This document shows, one piece after another, positions 12,113-22,774 of a DNA stretch of 64,000 nucleotides. Made by a program: the position numbers and the translations under genes. The notes below the pieces were generated by a model, which was not told the origin of the DNA, searched no databases, and saw only the letters and a program-made list of their open reading frames with translations. Numbering within the stretch: the stretch's first letter is position 1; each line of letters opens with the position of its first letter. The stretch comes from Kwoniella bestiolae CBS 10118 (Eukaryota; Basidiomycota; Tremellomycetes; Tremellales; Cryptococcaceae): contig NC_089241.1 of the NCBI RefSeq assembly GCF_000512585.2, forward strand, positions 4,296,001 through 4,360,000. The letters run 5' to 3'.

Positions 12113-12340
12113 ACTTTCAGTATATAGTTACCATCCTTTGATCCCAAAACACATCATCAACCACAACATATCAATCGTAAAATCATAAAACCATAGCATA
12201 CAACATAGATCATAGAACCTAGACCCCTCATTGCACATTCGTTACCTACCGTATCTTTACGCCATGTCATGAATAACCTGAACCTTGAGCCGTGTGAGAA
12301 ACAATACATTATACCACTCCGTATACTAACAATACATAAT

Positions 12341-14222
12341 CTACAAAGTAAACGTGTGCAATGGCTCTAAATCACTACTATCTAATATCCTAGCTAGTTC
12401 CAACCAGGTGTCCTTCCATGACTCCAGCACTTCCGTATCCACCGGCACGTCGAAAGTCAACTTGTCAGGTTTCGGGTTCCTATTATGCAGAATCTCCAAA
12501 CTTCCATTCGCATCTTCCTGATCTGTTGAAGGGAAATCATCCTTCCTCATGTAATATCCACCTAATCCTGCCGAGGAGTGTACCCAAAGCATTTTGGTAG
12601 CGGCAGTACGGTGTATTGATTTCTGTCTTCGGAATCCGTCGTGCTTCTCCAACGTATCCCAGTGGGAGTATGCGTTGGGAGGGAAAGTATCTGAATCGTA
12701 GGGCAGTGAAAGGTCCATTGGTTGCCCGCCATAGTAGGTATGATCCGCAGCTATCGAGCCGATGTTTTCTCCAAGATCATCTAGCCTACGAACGGTCGCA
12801 TTGCGAGAGGGATCTTGGCGAACCGTCAAGAATTCGTCCAAATCGATATAAGCCTGGAATGTATCCTGGTATCCATATCGCATCAAGCAGTCTGCCGCAT
12901 AGACAGCTTGGTCGGCATAATCCTTAGCTATGTATGCGTATTGATCTGACAGGACAGGCGCGTCGATATACGTATCATGGATATTTAAAAGGTAGTTGAG
13001 CTGGTCGATCCATGATTGGAACTTGGGGTCTCGGGAATACCAATGGACGCTGTCTACCCCTTGATACATGTGCCATACTCGCCATTCGACGAGGTGCTTG
13101 AGGGGTATCTGACCATCCTCTGATGCTTGGAGTCGCACCGGGGAGACGCAGATACTAAGTTGGTCGGTAGGAGCAGCGGGGGACCACTCGAAGGAAGATA
13201 TAGTATGAGTCGGTCCGACAACCTCTTTCACAGAATTGTCATCCTTGTTTTCGAGTTGCTCCAGGCATGCTGTCTTCCTCCAAGCTAGATGCGGAGAATC
13301 CGATGTTGTATCGTAGATTGAACAGTTGCTCAAATCAAACCATGATTTCAGTCGTACCTCTCCATTCCGTAGAAGTTGAATCGACGATGCTCTGGCTGAT
13401 TCCGAGATAGTGGTATCCAGATAGCCTTGGGTCCACGTAGGCATCTGACATTCTACAAGCAGGTACTCGTCTCTCGCTTGATTCGTTACAGTCGCTTGTA
13501 CCTCCTCCGTCAAACTTCCATCTGCATTGGTGTATACGCAAGCGAATCTGAGAAATTCCACACTCGGTGACATCCTCGCTTGGACATTTGCGCCCATCCA
13601 ATTGTCATATCCACTTTGCTCAACGAACCATAAAGAGCTGAGTTGGTAATTGGAGTGCTGGAGATCTTTGGAAGGGTGTATGGAAGTGGACATGTGGTAC
13701 ATCGTTCCGATGTATGGTTGAGAGTGGGAATAAGGTTTGAAAGGGGATTGGGCGGATGAAGGTTTGGTAACGAGGGTAAGAGGGGTCGTCTGGGCGTCAA
13801 TATCACCGGAGTCGGGAGATGGGTTGGTGAGGCTCGAGGAGATGAGGGGAGAGCCGTCGAGTGAAGCAGCGGTTTTGTCTGTTTTGACTACCGGTTGATA
13901 CGCTTGACTTGAGGACACGCTCGGTCTTCTGTTCGCCTGGTGGAAGACATGTTGTTCTGGGTCTACCGGCATATCGATCAGCTTACAATGTCTGTTTCAC
14001 CGGATCACCGACACACTCACTCTCGTCAAACACCACTCTCCTGAGGCCTTTTCTAAGATAGCTGCGAAGACGATACGAGTTCAATGTCTTCGCCTCGATT
14101 CCCGTTGCTCTGCTCACCAGGACCGGCTGGAAGAAGTCGAGCACGACTAGGAAGGTCAAGAGGGATAGGGCTACTTTGGCGAGTCGGACGATCCATTTTG
14201 GACTGGACAAAGTAACCACCAT
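12341..14222 (-). CDS. GT92 (DUF23) family glycosyltransferase, Golgi type II membrane protein
   Basis: Two exons, 14021..14222 and 12341..13962, give about 607 residues. The intron is in phase 1 (donor GTGAGT, acceptor GGTAG). Start ATG at 14222; an upstream TTG is in frame but not a start. Residues about 8-32 (WIVRLAKVALSLLTFLVVLD) form a single signal anchor, as in Golgi glycosyltransferases. A Ser/Pro-rich stem follows. The catalytic part contains the GT92 hallmark QAYIDLDEFL near residue 440, whose DxD binds the metal and nucleotide sugar, preceded by CLMRYGYQDTF and followed by a conserved WVHSS segment. Animal members are beta-1,4-galactosyltransferases; the fungal donor is unknown. 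Its neighbours, a sugar-nucleotide-type transporter and a pyruvyltransferase, suggest a shared surface-glycan job. Confidence 0.8.
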
Positions 14223-14829
14223 CGTCAATGGCTGGGTACGCTGGCTGCTTCAACAAAGGTATAACGGGAAGGGGAGAAATCATTGATCTTCATATTGACT
14301 GGACCTCCATTCTGACGACCTCTAGTCTTACCGTCTACCTAGCAGCACTGTTGAGAAGAGCACCCTTGCGCTGCACAGACTAGGATGAAACTAGCATCGC
14401 TTGTGTATCCTGATATGTCCTCGGTCGCACAGATGTGTACAAGGGGTTGATATTCCAATCTCTCGAACCCCGATTTTTTAGTTTCAGCAGTTTAAACTGC
14501 CAAGCTCACGTTTCGGAAGGGATTTGGGAAGTGCCTTGCGGCCCGAGGTGGCTAAAAGGTGAATTTCAGGGATGCAATAATGCTTTAAAACTGGGATGTG
14601 ACGTCAAAGAACAGAACATTCCTGTTATCTCGAACATTTTAGTATGGGAATCTGTGCATACCTGTTTACATGTTCCGGATGTAGGAAGGGTGAAGAGGGT
14701 GATCCGTAGTAAGGTGTTCTACCCTACCGACCTCTCGCTTGCTTGACAACTGCGCATCAAATTGGGTTTGACACAAAATATATACATCAATCTATCTATC
14801 TATACTAAGCTATATGCACACACACACCG
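14223..14829. other. Intergenic between GT92 and transporter genes
   Basis: 600 bases holding the GT92 promoter (toward 14223) and the 3' flank of the transporter gene, with a short (ATCT)n run near 14790. No coding region I can support. Confidence 0.4.
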
Positions 14830-16073
14830 CTATACCGGTGCAGCCCCTTTCTCCGGATCGCTCTTGGCAATTTGACCCTCCTTTTCCCTTTTCTCCTTTT
14901 CCTTGATCCACGTATACCTTATCGACCCTAGGAGAATGAAACAGATGCTAATGACTTGCCAAGTCGACAACGATTCGTTGGGAAGGAGGACAACCGCGAG
15001 TAGGCTCTGAAGGACCCCTCGGACCGCCGTCGAGATGGTATGAGTGACCGGGGTTGTGACTGTGATCTGAAGTACAGCAGCGATAGAGACGAGGTAGTAC
15101 GCGATACTGGAGATAGCGATTGAGCTGAATATGGTCGATGATAAGAATTTTCGGGTTGTGTCGTTCGAGAGAAGGGATGAGAGTTCGGTGAAACCTCCGG
15201 AAAGAAACGATAGAGAGGTGAAAGTGATGAATCCGACCAGCGAGGTAGTATACACAGCTCGGAATATGGATAGTTTAGGAGCGTATACCTTGACTACGAT
15301 AGTCTCAGCAGCAGTGGTGAAGGTTGATGCAATTCCGAGTACGAAGCCGAGATCCAACAAAGCAGAAGCGACGTGGGCGACATTTGAGTACGATTCGAGG
15401 GAGCTTGTTCCGCCATATCTCGCAATAGATCCCACTACAAAGCCCACACAGATGACCAAAATGCTCTTGAGAATGGCCGATGAGATTTTACTGCCGAGGA
15501 ACATGTATGAGAGCAGGACGGTAACGGGGAGGAGTAGTCCTCTTGACACTTGGTAGAATGAAGCTGGGACGAGCTGTGGAAGTTAGCACAAGTTCAGATG
15601 AGACGAGGACTCACGTTCAAGCACCACACCTTCATCCCTACCGCTACCGTTCTCATGAACAGATAAGGCCATAATCTCCTAAGCTCTCCCACATCAATCA
15701 TCAACGGTCCTACAGAGTCCGGGGAGAAGATTCGCACCACCAGGGAAAGCAGTACACATATCCCCGTTTGGAAGGCCAATAAGACCTGAGGTAGTGGTAC
15801 TTTGTTCAGCGCCCACTTGTTGAGCAGTGTCACAGATAGAGCGATGGTGATATGGAATGATACTGTGAGGAAGACGACCAGTCTGCTGGGACCGTTGTCG
15901 GATACTTCCTCAACCAGCTCATTGGGTTTCTCTGTCGGTGAGCGCGAAAGGGAGGAATACAGCCCGCGGGAGTCCAGGTAGGCGGTAGTAGGTGCCAAGA
16001 ACCGGTTGTGGATCGCTCTCAACGGCGAGAATACTCTGATCATGATTGGGATAGCTTTGATGGATGAGCACAT
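14830..16073 (-). CDS. Nucleotide-sugar transporter, TPT/SLC35C-like (DMT superfamily)
   Basis: Two exons, 15615..16073 and 14830..15573, phase 0, give 400 residues. After a roughly 65-residue N-terminal tail there are about ten hydrophobic segments. Family features: the first membrane segment region VSFHITIALSVTLLNKWALN, the VPLPQVLLAFQTGICVLLS segment, FYQVSRGLLLPVTVLLSYMF in the middle, and ETIVVKVYAPKLS after TM6. The K in 'LLNKW' and the VSRGL/LSYMFLG pattern resemble GDP-fucose transporters (SLC35C1) more than phosphate translocators. The substrate cannot be read from sequence. It presumably supplies the Golgi lumen with activated sugar for the adjacent glycosyltransferase; it is divergent from the pyruvyltransferase, with a 538-base shared promoter. 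Confidence 0.75.
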
Positions 16074-16611
16074 GCATCAGGATCATTCAAATACCCATCT
16101 ATACATGTTGTCATGACATCGCAAGCCTGCATCTCATGTTCTTGAGCTTGGACATCGGTCGGCCTCAATCCAGAGTACGCTACGGAAAGATAGTGAAACA
16201 GGGTTCTCGTAAAGATAAAAGCTAGTGGAAGTTTAAACATGTTGGTTGTTGTACCCTGAGGAAATAAGCGTGTGAACATTCCAGCCAATTTATCATTGCA
16301 GCGGCATTGCTTGACAATTTAGGAAGGCAAGATGCTGATCATTTGCTCATGATCACGAGCACACATCTGGAAGTGCAAAGCAGCACCGGTGTAACAAAGC
16401 TCACTGTAATCAGTAAAAAAGAACGAGTCAGCTGTAGGCGTCGTATCTTCTCTGCTGGGAATACGGTCTCTCCGGGTTCATACACGGTCCAAGCTGAATC
16501 GTCTCGGTGAGTAGGTCGGTATGACGAAGAGCTGTTGAAAGGAGACATATATCGAGCTGACGTCGTTCTTCCTGACAAACAGCTCATAACTCATCTCCCG
16601 TATATCGCAAG
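16074..16611. promoter_or_regulatory. Bidirectional promoter, transporter / pyruvyltransferase
   Basis: 538 bases between the divergent starts at 16073 (minus) and 16612 (plus). The arrangement would allow co-regulation of the two glycan genes. No specific binding motif stands out. Confidence 0.5.
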
Positions 16612-18027
16612 ATGCTGTTCTCCCCATCCTCTCGCAATCGACTGATCCTCCTATCAACAATAATAGCAGCCAGTATTCTACTACTGTACTCGCAAGCTGA
16701 ACAGGCATCGTATGTCTATGGGTCTCTCTCACAATACATCACATCCTTGTCTACGCCCTGCCTCGACTCGATACAACACCAGCGGCAGATCCTGCTATCA
16801 TCATACGCAGAATCTCTCTCAGGTGTCACCCACGTAGCTCTGTTGGACGCACCATGGCATCACAACTCTGGTGACTCGGCGATATGGCTTGGAGAAGTAG
16901 CATTACTAGAAGCGTTGGGGATAGAGATACGGTATGTGTGTCAACACGACGACTACAGTGTACCGGAACTGGAAGCTGCCTTGGCGGATATCCCATCGAG
17001 TCAGACCGCTATACTGTTACACGGCGGCGGTAACTTTGGAGATATATGGGGTGGTCATCAGAAGCTACGAAATCAGATATTGACGGATCTACCCAATCGA
17101 AAGATACGACACTTCCCACAGACCTTTGAATTCAATCTCAACAAACCGTCAGATCTGCTTCGAGAGTCGTTACGAGCTTATCAGGGTCATCCGAATGTGG
17201 AGATCGTAGCGAGAGACAGTGAATCGCTGAGGTTCTTTAGAGAGACTTTCACAGACGTACCAGTCAAGCTCACACCGGATGTCGCCTTGTTTATCGGATT
17301 CAATCAAGATTCGCCTTTCACCCCTCCCATCATGCGAGCTCCAGGATCCGACATGTCCATTCTGAACCTTCAGGGGAAGTTCCACTCTTCTTTCGAGCAG
17401 ACTTCAGCTTTGCGACAAATGTCCAGTCCTTTCGGTTGGCCAAAGATGTCACTTCCTCCTACAGCGCAGCACGACGTATTGGTAATAGCTAGAGGGGATA
17501 AGGAAGGTGGACAGAATCGTCAGGATGCTGATGTGTGGAGCGGACTGGGCGGTCACTCTGTTGCGATCGGAGATTGGGGGGATGAATGGGGTAGTATCAA
17601 GCGACCTGTCAAAGCGAATTATGGGGAGATAGATAATGGTGCCGGGGAGAAGACCACGTTTATGGATTACTGGAATCAAGCGGCTTTGCTGAGAGTCCAA
17701 TGGGCTATGTCGATGATATCCTCTGGCAAGATAGTCATCTCCGATAGGCTTCACACGGATATCATGGCGATATTATTGGGCATAAGTCATGTGGTGATAG
17801 AAACGGGTAGTTTGAGAAAGGTAGAGAGGGTCAGCGACACCTGGTTGAGCTTGTGTATCGTTCCCAAAGACACGCTGAGGGTGACCGCACCTGGTCAGCC
17901 GAGATTGACAGACGCGAATACGATTTTTGTGCATAGCGAGGACGAAGCGATCAAGGCTGGCCATAGGTTGCTAGCGTGGATAGAAGGAGGGGCAGATTGG
18001 TCGCGTATACAAGGTGATCGTGATTGA
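16612..18027 (+). CDS. Polysaccharide pyruvyltransferase (Pvg1/ExoV-like)
   Basis: Uninterrupted 471-residue ORF, intronless in an intron-rich window. Residues 9-25 form a signal anchor (LILLSTIIAASILLLYS), giving a type II Golgi topology. The rest matches the PS_pyruv_trans fold: HHNSGDSAIWLGEVALLEAL near residue 83, ILLHGGGNFGDIWGGHQ near 141, RHFPQTFEFN near 170, ARDSESLRFF near 199, and near residue 379 the nucleotide-binding-half motif SDRLHTDIMAILLGI with the conserved Arg-Leu-His. Family members transfer pyruvate from phosphoenolpyruvate to a sugar as a ketal; fission yeast Pvg1 modifies terminal galactose on N-glycans, giving a negative surface charge. Few fungi carry the gene. Its neighbours are a nucleotide-sugar-type transporter and a GT92 enzyme whose animal relatives add galactose. 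Confidence 0.88.
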   Translation: MLFSPSSRNRLILLSTIIAASILLLYSQAEQASYVYGSLSQYITSLSTPCLDSIQHQRQILLSSYAESLSGVTHVALLDAPWHHNSGDSAIWLGEVALLEALGIEIRYVCQHDDYSVPELEAALADIPSSQTAILLHGGGNFGDIWGGHQKLRNQILTDLPNRKIRHFPQTFEFNLNKPSDLLRESLRAYQGHPNVEIVARDSESLRFFRETFTDVPVKLTPDVALFIGFNQDSPFTPPIMRAPGSDMSILNLQGKFHSSFEQTSALRQMSSPFGWPKMSLPPTAQHDVLVIARGDKEGGQNRQDADVWSGLGGHSVAIGDWGDEWGSIKRPVKANYGEIDNGAGEKTTFMDYWNQAALLRVQWAMSMISSGKIVISDRLHTDIMAILLGISHVVIETGSLRKVERVSDTWLSLCIVPKDTLRVTAPGQPRLTDANTIFVHSEDEAIKAGHRLLAWIEGGADWSRIQGDRD

Positions 18028-18880
18028 GTAATGGGGTTGTGGATATGCAATGTGTATTGATTGGCTTGGGGATGTGGATCTGGCAGATTGCTTGACGCGA
18101 AGTGCACTTGTTACCCACCAGGATGGACATGATTTTGACTCACTGCCTTTCGTTCAGTGCGCTCGACAGTCAATACTAAATCTCTGGACCTGATCTTGCA
18201 TTTATGTCCCACCTTATTTTGCGTATAGATTCTTCCTTCGACACGATCAATCTAAGGCTTTGCATGCCCCCGGTGGTATCGCTGATAACCGGGATGGAAT
18301 ATTGATAGGTCATGCTCCGTTGTCATCGTATCTCATGCTCTTCATCGATAAGAAGTATGCAAGAATAGTAGTCGTACTGCATACAAGACTTTCTTATGCA
18401 ATTGGGATTGCCAACTAAGCAAGAACAGGTGAACTACCATTGGACACTGGTCATACGTGTTGCAAGAGTGCTATCCCCTTCCGATAAAACCGCACAAGCG
18501 AGTCTGGCTTTTATCTGAAGCCTGCACCAGGACTACAAACTGACCAACCAAAACGCTCTCCTTGGATTTGTCACGCGGCTGTCGGGATAATTATGATTCC
18601 AGTTATGGTAGTAAATGCTGGATCGAAGATCAGGCTGGTGTATACCCCTCCCTGGACCCATGCGGTTGGTTTTTCCCTTATCAGTAAATTGAAAAAGGTC
18701 AGAAACAGAAATAACCAAAACAAAAACAAAAATTTCGAAATTCTGTCGCTCCACCTCAAACCATAGATAAGGACTCCAACGCTTTGAAAAGTACATTAGT
18801 ATACATATATACACGTAGAAGTCGAGGACCTTATCTTTTCCCACGCATAGTCTCTGTTTCCAATTATCAGTACCACCACC
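18028..18880. promoter_or_regulatory. AzgA promoter region with cluster of GATA-factor sites
   Basis: Eight HGATAR motifs are seen in the last 600 bases: TGATAA 18283-18288, TGATAG 18303-18308, CGATAA 18346-18351 and 18482-18487, and on the other strand TTATCA 18678-18683, TTATCT 18831-18836 and TTATCA 18864-18869, plus AGATAA 18765-18770. About two would be expected by chance in this length. GATA factors (Gat1/Are1, AreA type) drive purine uptake genes in fungi under nitrogen limitation, so the cluster fits the downstream gene. No coding region is seen. Confidence 0.5.
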
Positions 18881-21084
18881 ATGGTCAGTTTTTCACCTCA
18901 CGCGATTAACGAGGCCGTCGCAAAGACGTTTGTCGGAAGATGGTTCAGGCTGGATGGAAGTGGTCATCCTCTGGCTAGACCAGGTTCCAAGTTTTTGACC
19001 GAGCTTAGAGCGGGTACCGTCACTGCAGCTGCGATGTTATATGTGAGTGGAGCGTAATGAATGCATGACTCAGGTCTAATTGCTATGCATTATCACAGAT
19101 CATCAGTGTCAACGCGTCTATTCTCTCCGACTCTGGTGGTCCTTGTGTCTGTGAAGGCACCGCCGATGATCCCATCTGTGCTACCAACACGGACTATGCC
19201 ATGTGCAAGAACGAGCTTAGACGGGACTATGTCACTGCTACTTCATCCATCTCTCTGATTGCTACCTTCTTGATGGGTCTCTTCGCGAATATGCCTCTGG
19301 GTCTGGCACCGGGTTTAGGAGGTGAGCGGGATTGAGGGATGATTCTTTAATCGCTGCTAACTGTGTAAACTAGTCAACGCGTACTTTGCTTACAGTCAAG
19401 TCGGCTTCAACGTGAGTACCTCCTATAGTCATTAATGAGCTCCCGCTAACTCGACGTGTATAGGGTACCGGCCCCATCTCCTACTCTGAAGCTCTCGCTG
19501 CGGTTTTCCTCGAAGGTATCATCTTCTTCGCTCTCACCATCCTTGGTCTTCGACAATGGGTTGTCCGACTCATCCCTAGATCCATCACTACTGCTATCGG
19601 ATGCGGTATCGGTCTGTTCCTCACCATCATCGGTCTTAGTTCCAGTGGATTAAACGTAATCACAGGGGGTGTCTCCACTCCCCTCCAATTGGGTGGATGT
19701 AAAGCGGAATTTGCAGATGCAACAACCAGTTTCTGTGAAAGTCACGTATTGCAAGATCCTAGAATGTGGTTGGGTATTTTTGTCGGAGGTGTTCTCACTG
19801 CGTTCTTGATCTTGTATAGGGTCAAAGGTGAGCGAAAATATTTTCTTGACGACTGCAACCGCGCTAACACTACTTCACCAGGTGCCCTCCTCTGGCCCAT
19901 CCTCCTTGTCGCTATCATCTCATGGCCCCGTCCCACCTCTGTCACCGCTTTCCCTCATACCGAGTTGGGCGATTCCAACTTTGACTTCTTCAAGAACGTA
20001 GTCGCAGCTAGAGGGTTCAAGCTGTTGGGACCGTCAAATGTGGATTGGAAGGCGTACAGTAATGGCAAGGTCTGGGTTGCTTTGGTGAATAGTTTCCATT
20101 TATCTGACGATGAACACATCTGACCCACTCCCAGATCTCCTTCCTCTACGTCGATCTCCTCGACACCACCGGTACCATGGTAGCCATGTCCAAGCAAGCT
20201 GGTTTATACGACGCTCGAGATGGTGACTTTGAGGGTAGTTCAGTCGCCTTCCTCGTCGACTCCATCTGTATCGCCTTCTCAGGTCTGTTCTTCGGTACCT
20301 CACCTTGTACACCTTTCGTGGAATCTGCGAGTGGTATCAGCGAAGGAGGAAAGACCGGTCTTACAGCCATCACCACTGGATTCTGGTTCTTCATCTCGAT
20401 CTTCTTTGCTCCTATCCTCAGTAACATCCCAGCGTGGGCCACAGGATCGGTATTGATTGTGGTCGGAGCTATGATGATGGAGAACGCTGTGAAGATCAAC
20501 TGGGACTACATGGGAGACGCCATCCCTGCGTTTGTCGTGATTGCCGTGATTCCTTTCACCTGTAGGTCCACCCTTGACGCTCGACTTGATTTCGCTGACC
20601 CACCTCACTCATAGACAACGTCGCATACGGTATTATTGCCGGTCTGATCCTCTTCATCCTCCTTCACAACATCCCCAAACTCATGGGAATGATCTCACCA
20701 CGATTGCTCCCTCCAGGATGGCACGATCTCAAGGAGCCATACAACTCCACCGCGTTCTTGAAACAACCCAATGGCAAAGGTCGAGTCAGCTTCTTGGCAT
20801 TGCTGCCCCCATGGTTGAGAAAACTCGTCAGCGGCGAGAGACGATTCTGGGCCTACACCGACGAAGAGATCCAGAGGATCTTGGAAGGCAGAGCCATGTC
20901 AAAGGATTCTGACAACGCCGCTGCTAGAATGAGACAGGAGGAGAGAGACGAGATGAGGAAGAGAATGGGCGAGGATGTCATCCACCCAGCGGATGACCAC
21001 AAGTCGGAGGATCACTCGGATGATGTCAACGCTTTGGAACAAGGTATCATGGCTAGTAACGCATACGAGATGGAGAGGAAGTAG
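18881..21084 (+). CDS. azgA: AzgA-type purine (adenine/guanine/hypoxanthine) permease
   Basis: Seven exons (18881..19042, 19099..19321, 19374..19411, 19464..19827, 19882..20084, 20135..20561, 20615..21084) give 628 residues. The protein is the proton-coupled adenine-guanine-hypoxanthine carrier of the plasma membrane. Visible signatures: FLTELRAGTVTAAAMLYIIS with the NAS motif that follows, the substrate-region GLFANMPLGLAPGLGVNAYF, GLRQWVVRLIPRSITTAIGCG, SFLYVDLLDTTGTM, and GTSPCTPFVESASGISEGGKTG, which matches the conserved 'S..T.ESA.G..EGG.TGL' element. The C-terminal 130 residues are hydrophilic and charged (Lys/Glu/Asp-rich), a typical cytosolic tail. GATA-type sites upstream suggest nitrogen regulation. 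One donor is GTGAAT (20085). Assignment is firm. Confidence 0.93.
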
Positions 21085-21751
21085 GGGAGTGCAGTGTGCC
21101 TTTTCTGATTTGATTAAGCCTCAAAAACTTAACTTGATCTCCTATCTCGATAGATAAAGTATTTTTACCCGGCCTTTATAATGTTATGCACTTTTGATTT
21201 TACACTGAGATGTGATCAGGGGCTCGAAAATATGAGCATCTAGTCTTCGTACCATGCGTGCGTTACCGCCGGATCCGAGGGCAGCATCATAGGAGATGAC
21301 GGAGTGTCATCGGAACTCAGGTGTTGTCAAGCTTCGCTACCGATGGCCAAAATAATTTGCAACGGTCAACACTCAGCTGTGAACCTCAAACTCTCCATCG
21401 TCGCTACCAGCTCGTTTCAATACATCGCTGTTCATCCAATCTAGCCTAAAGTTCGACGATCTAACCTATGTATGCTTCGATGGCGACTCACCATTCAGAA
21501 TCGTGTGATAGATCTCAAACGAGGCCCCACGCGATCTGTACGTAAATGCTACTTCTCGATGAGTGGATGTACGACATCTATCGGTAGACACAGCGTCACG
21601 ATCGAGAGTGACGTCAAAGCTAGACAACTCCATTCAATCTCGAATCTAAAGTGCACCAGACCAACCTATAAGATGTGACTACAGCTGTCTCATACTGCTA
21701 TAATCACCAAGCAATACTCATCACAACGAACAAACCAACGAACAATCCAAC
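21085..21751. other. Intergenic, no gene seen
   Basis: About 670 bases between two plus-strand genes; promoter of the next gene presumably. Only short ORFs with no family resemblance. Confidence 0.4.
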
Positions 21752-22546
21752 ATGTCCACTCAGAACTTGGTCAGTGTAGCCTGAACTAAACTTGCAATCT
21801 TACGCTGACATATCCTTAGAACACCGGCCCAGCCAAACACTCTGGTCACAAGGAGGCCACCGAGGAGCACATCACCGCTGCGAAGCTCAACTCTCAAGTA
21901 AGTTGGTGTGTGCTCATTCCTTGGGCTTTTTGCTGATTCCTAACCTCAGGCTGAAGGAGGAGACTACGAGGAACTCTTGAAGAGCCGTATTTTGAACAAC
22001 AGCCAAGTCTCTCGTGCGGCACTGTACGACGAGGAGGATTTCCTTTGTGTCGCCTCGTCACCTAAGCAGTTCAACGTGCAGCCAGACGATGTCAGGAAGG
22101 TGGGCATGTTCTCTTGTATCTCGAGTGCGATGCTTATGCTAATGCTGACGTCTGCTCAGATCCTCGATGGTCTGTTGACCTATGCCAGGCAAAACGACCC
22201 AACCGCTGCATTCGGTGATGGCCAAGCGCCCGAGAACCTCAAACTTGGAGGCGAAGGAAATGCATCGGTCAAGAGTGGTAACGCAGATTACATCGTTGCG
22301 GAGCTGTCTGGGAAGGTGAGCAAAATCCCTTCGGTGTAGGATCAAGCTGATAGTAGTGGTGTAGCTCCTCATTGCTGCTCGAACTGCAAAGCTCGTGTTG
22401 ATTGTAGAAGGTTCTGAAGGTGCCAACCAAGCATCTCTTGAGAACACTGTGCAATCATTTACTGAGGGTTTGCAAAAATTGGCGTGAGTGGCCTCTTCGC
22501 ATGCTCCCAATTATCAATCAGCTGACGCTGTTCTGACAGCCTCTAA
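21752..22546 (+). CDS. Small unknown protein, six exons
   Basis: Exons 21752..21769, 21820..21897, 21950..22099, 22160..22315, 22365..22483 and 22540..22546 join in phase and give 175 residues. The first coding exon is 18 nt and the last only 7 nt (two residues plus stop). The protein is hydrophilic, without signal peptide or membrane segment: an N-terminal Gly/His/Lys/Glu-rich part, then helical-looking segments (DYEELLKSRILNNSQVSRAA, DDVRKILDGLLTYARQND) and a hydrophobic-heptad C-terminus (ELSGKLLIAARTAKLVLIVE, ASLENTVQSFTEGLQKLAL). I do not recognise the family. The splice structure has repeated GTGAGY/GTAAGT donors and CTGAC/CTGAT branch motifs, so the gene is probably real. Confidence 0.6.
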
Positions 22547-22774
22547 GGAAGAGATATAATAAAGGCGATCGTAAGCAGGAGTTCACGTATAATGTGGAAT
22601 TGGGAAAGCGATGCGTAAGAAGTAATCACTATCATGCATTAATCATTGTCATACCTTCACTCATACCATATTTGATCTACGTTCAGACTGAGCACCGGCG
22701 TGTGAACTTTACACAATCTGCTGACGATATGTACCATTATTTATTCCTGTCAGCCTCTAACGCTACACACACCA

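Noticed and set aside
14435..14746. 103-codon plus-strand ORF between the GT92 and transporter genes
   Set aside because: No family resemblance and it lies in the promoter and 3' flank of flanking genes.
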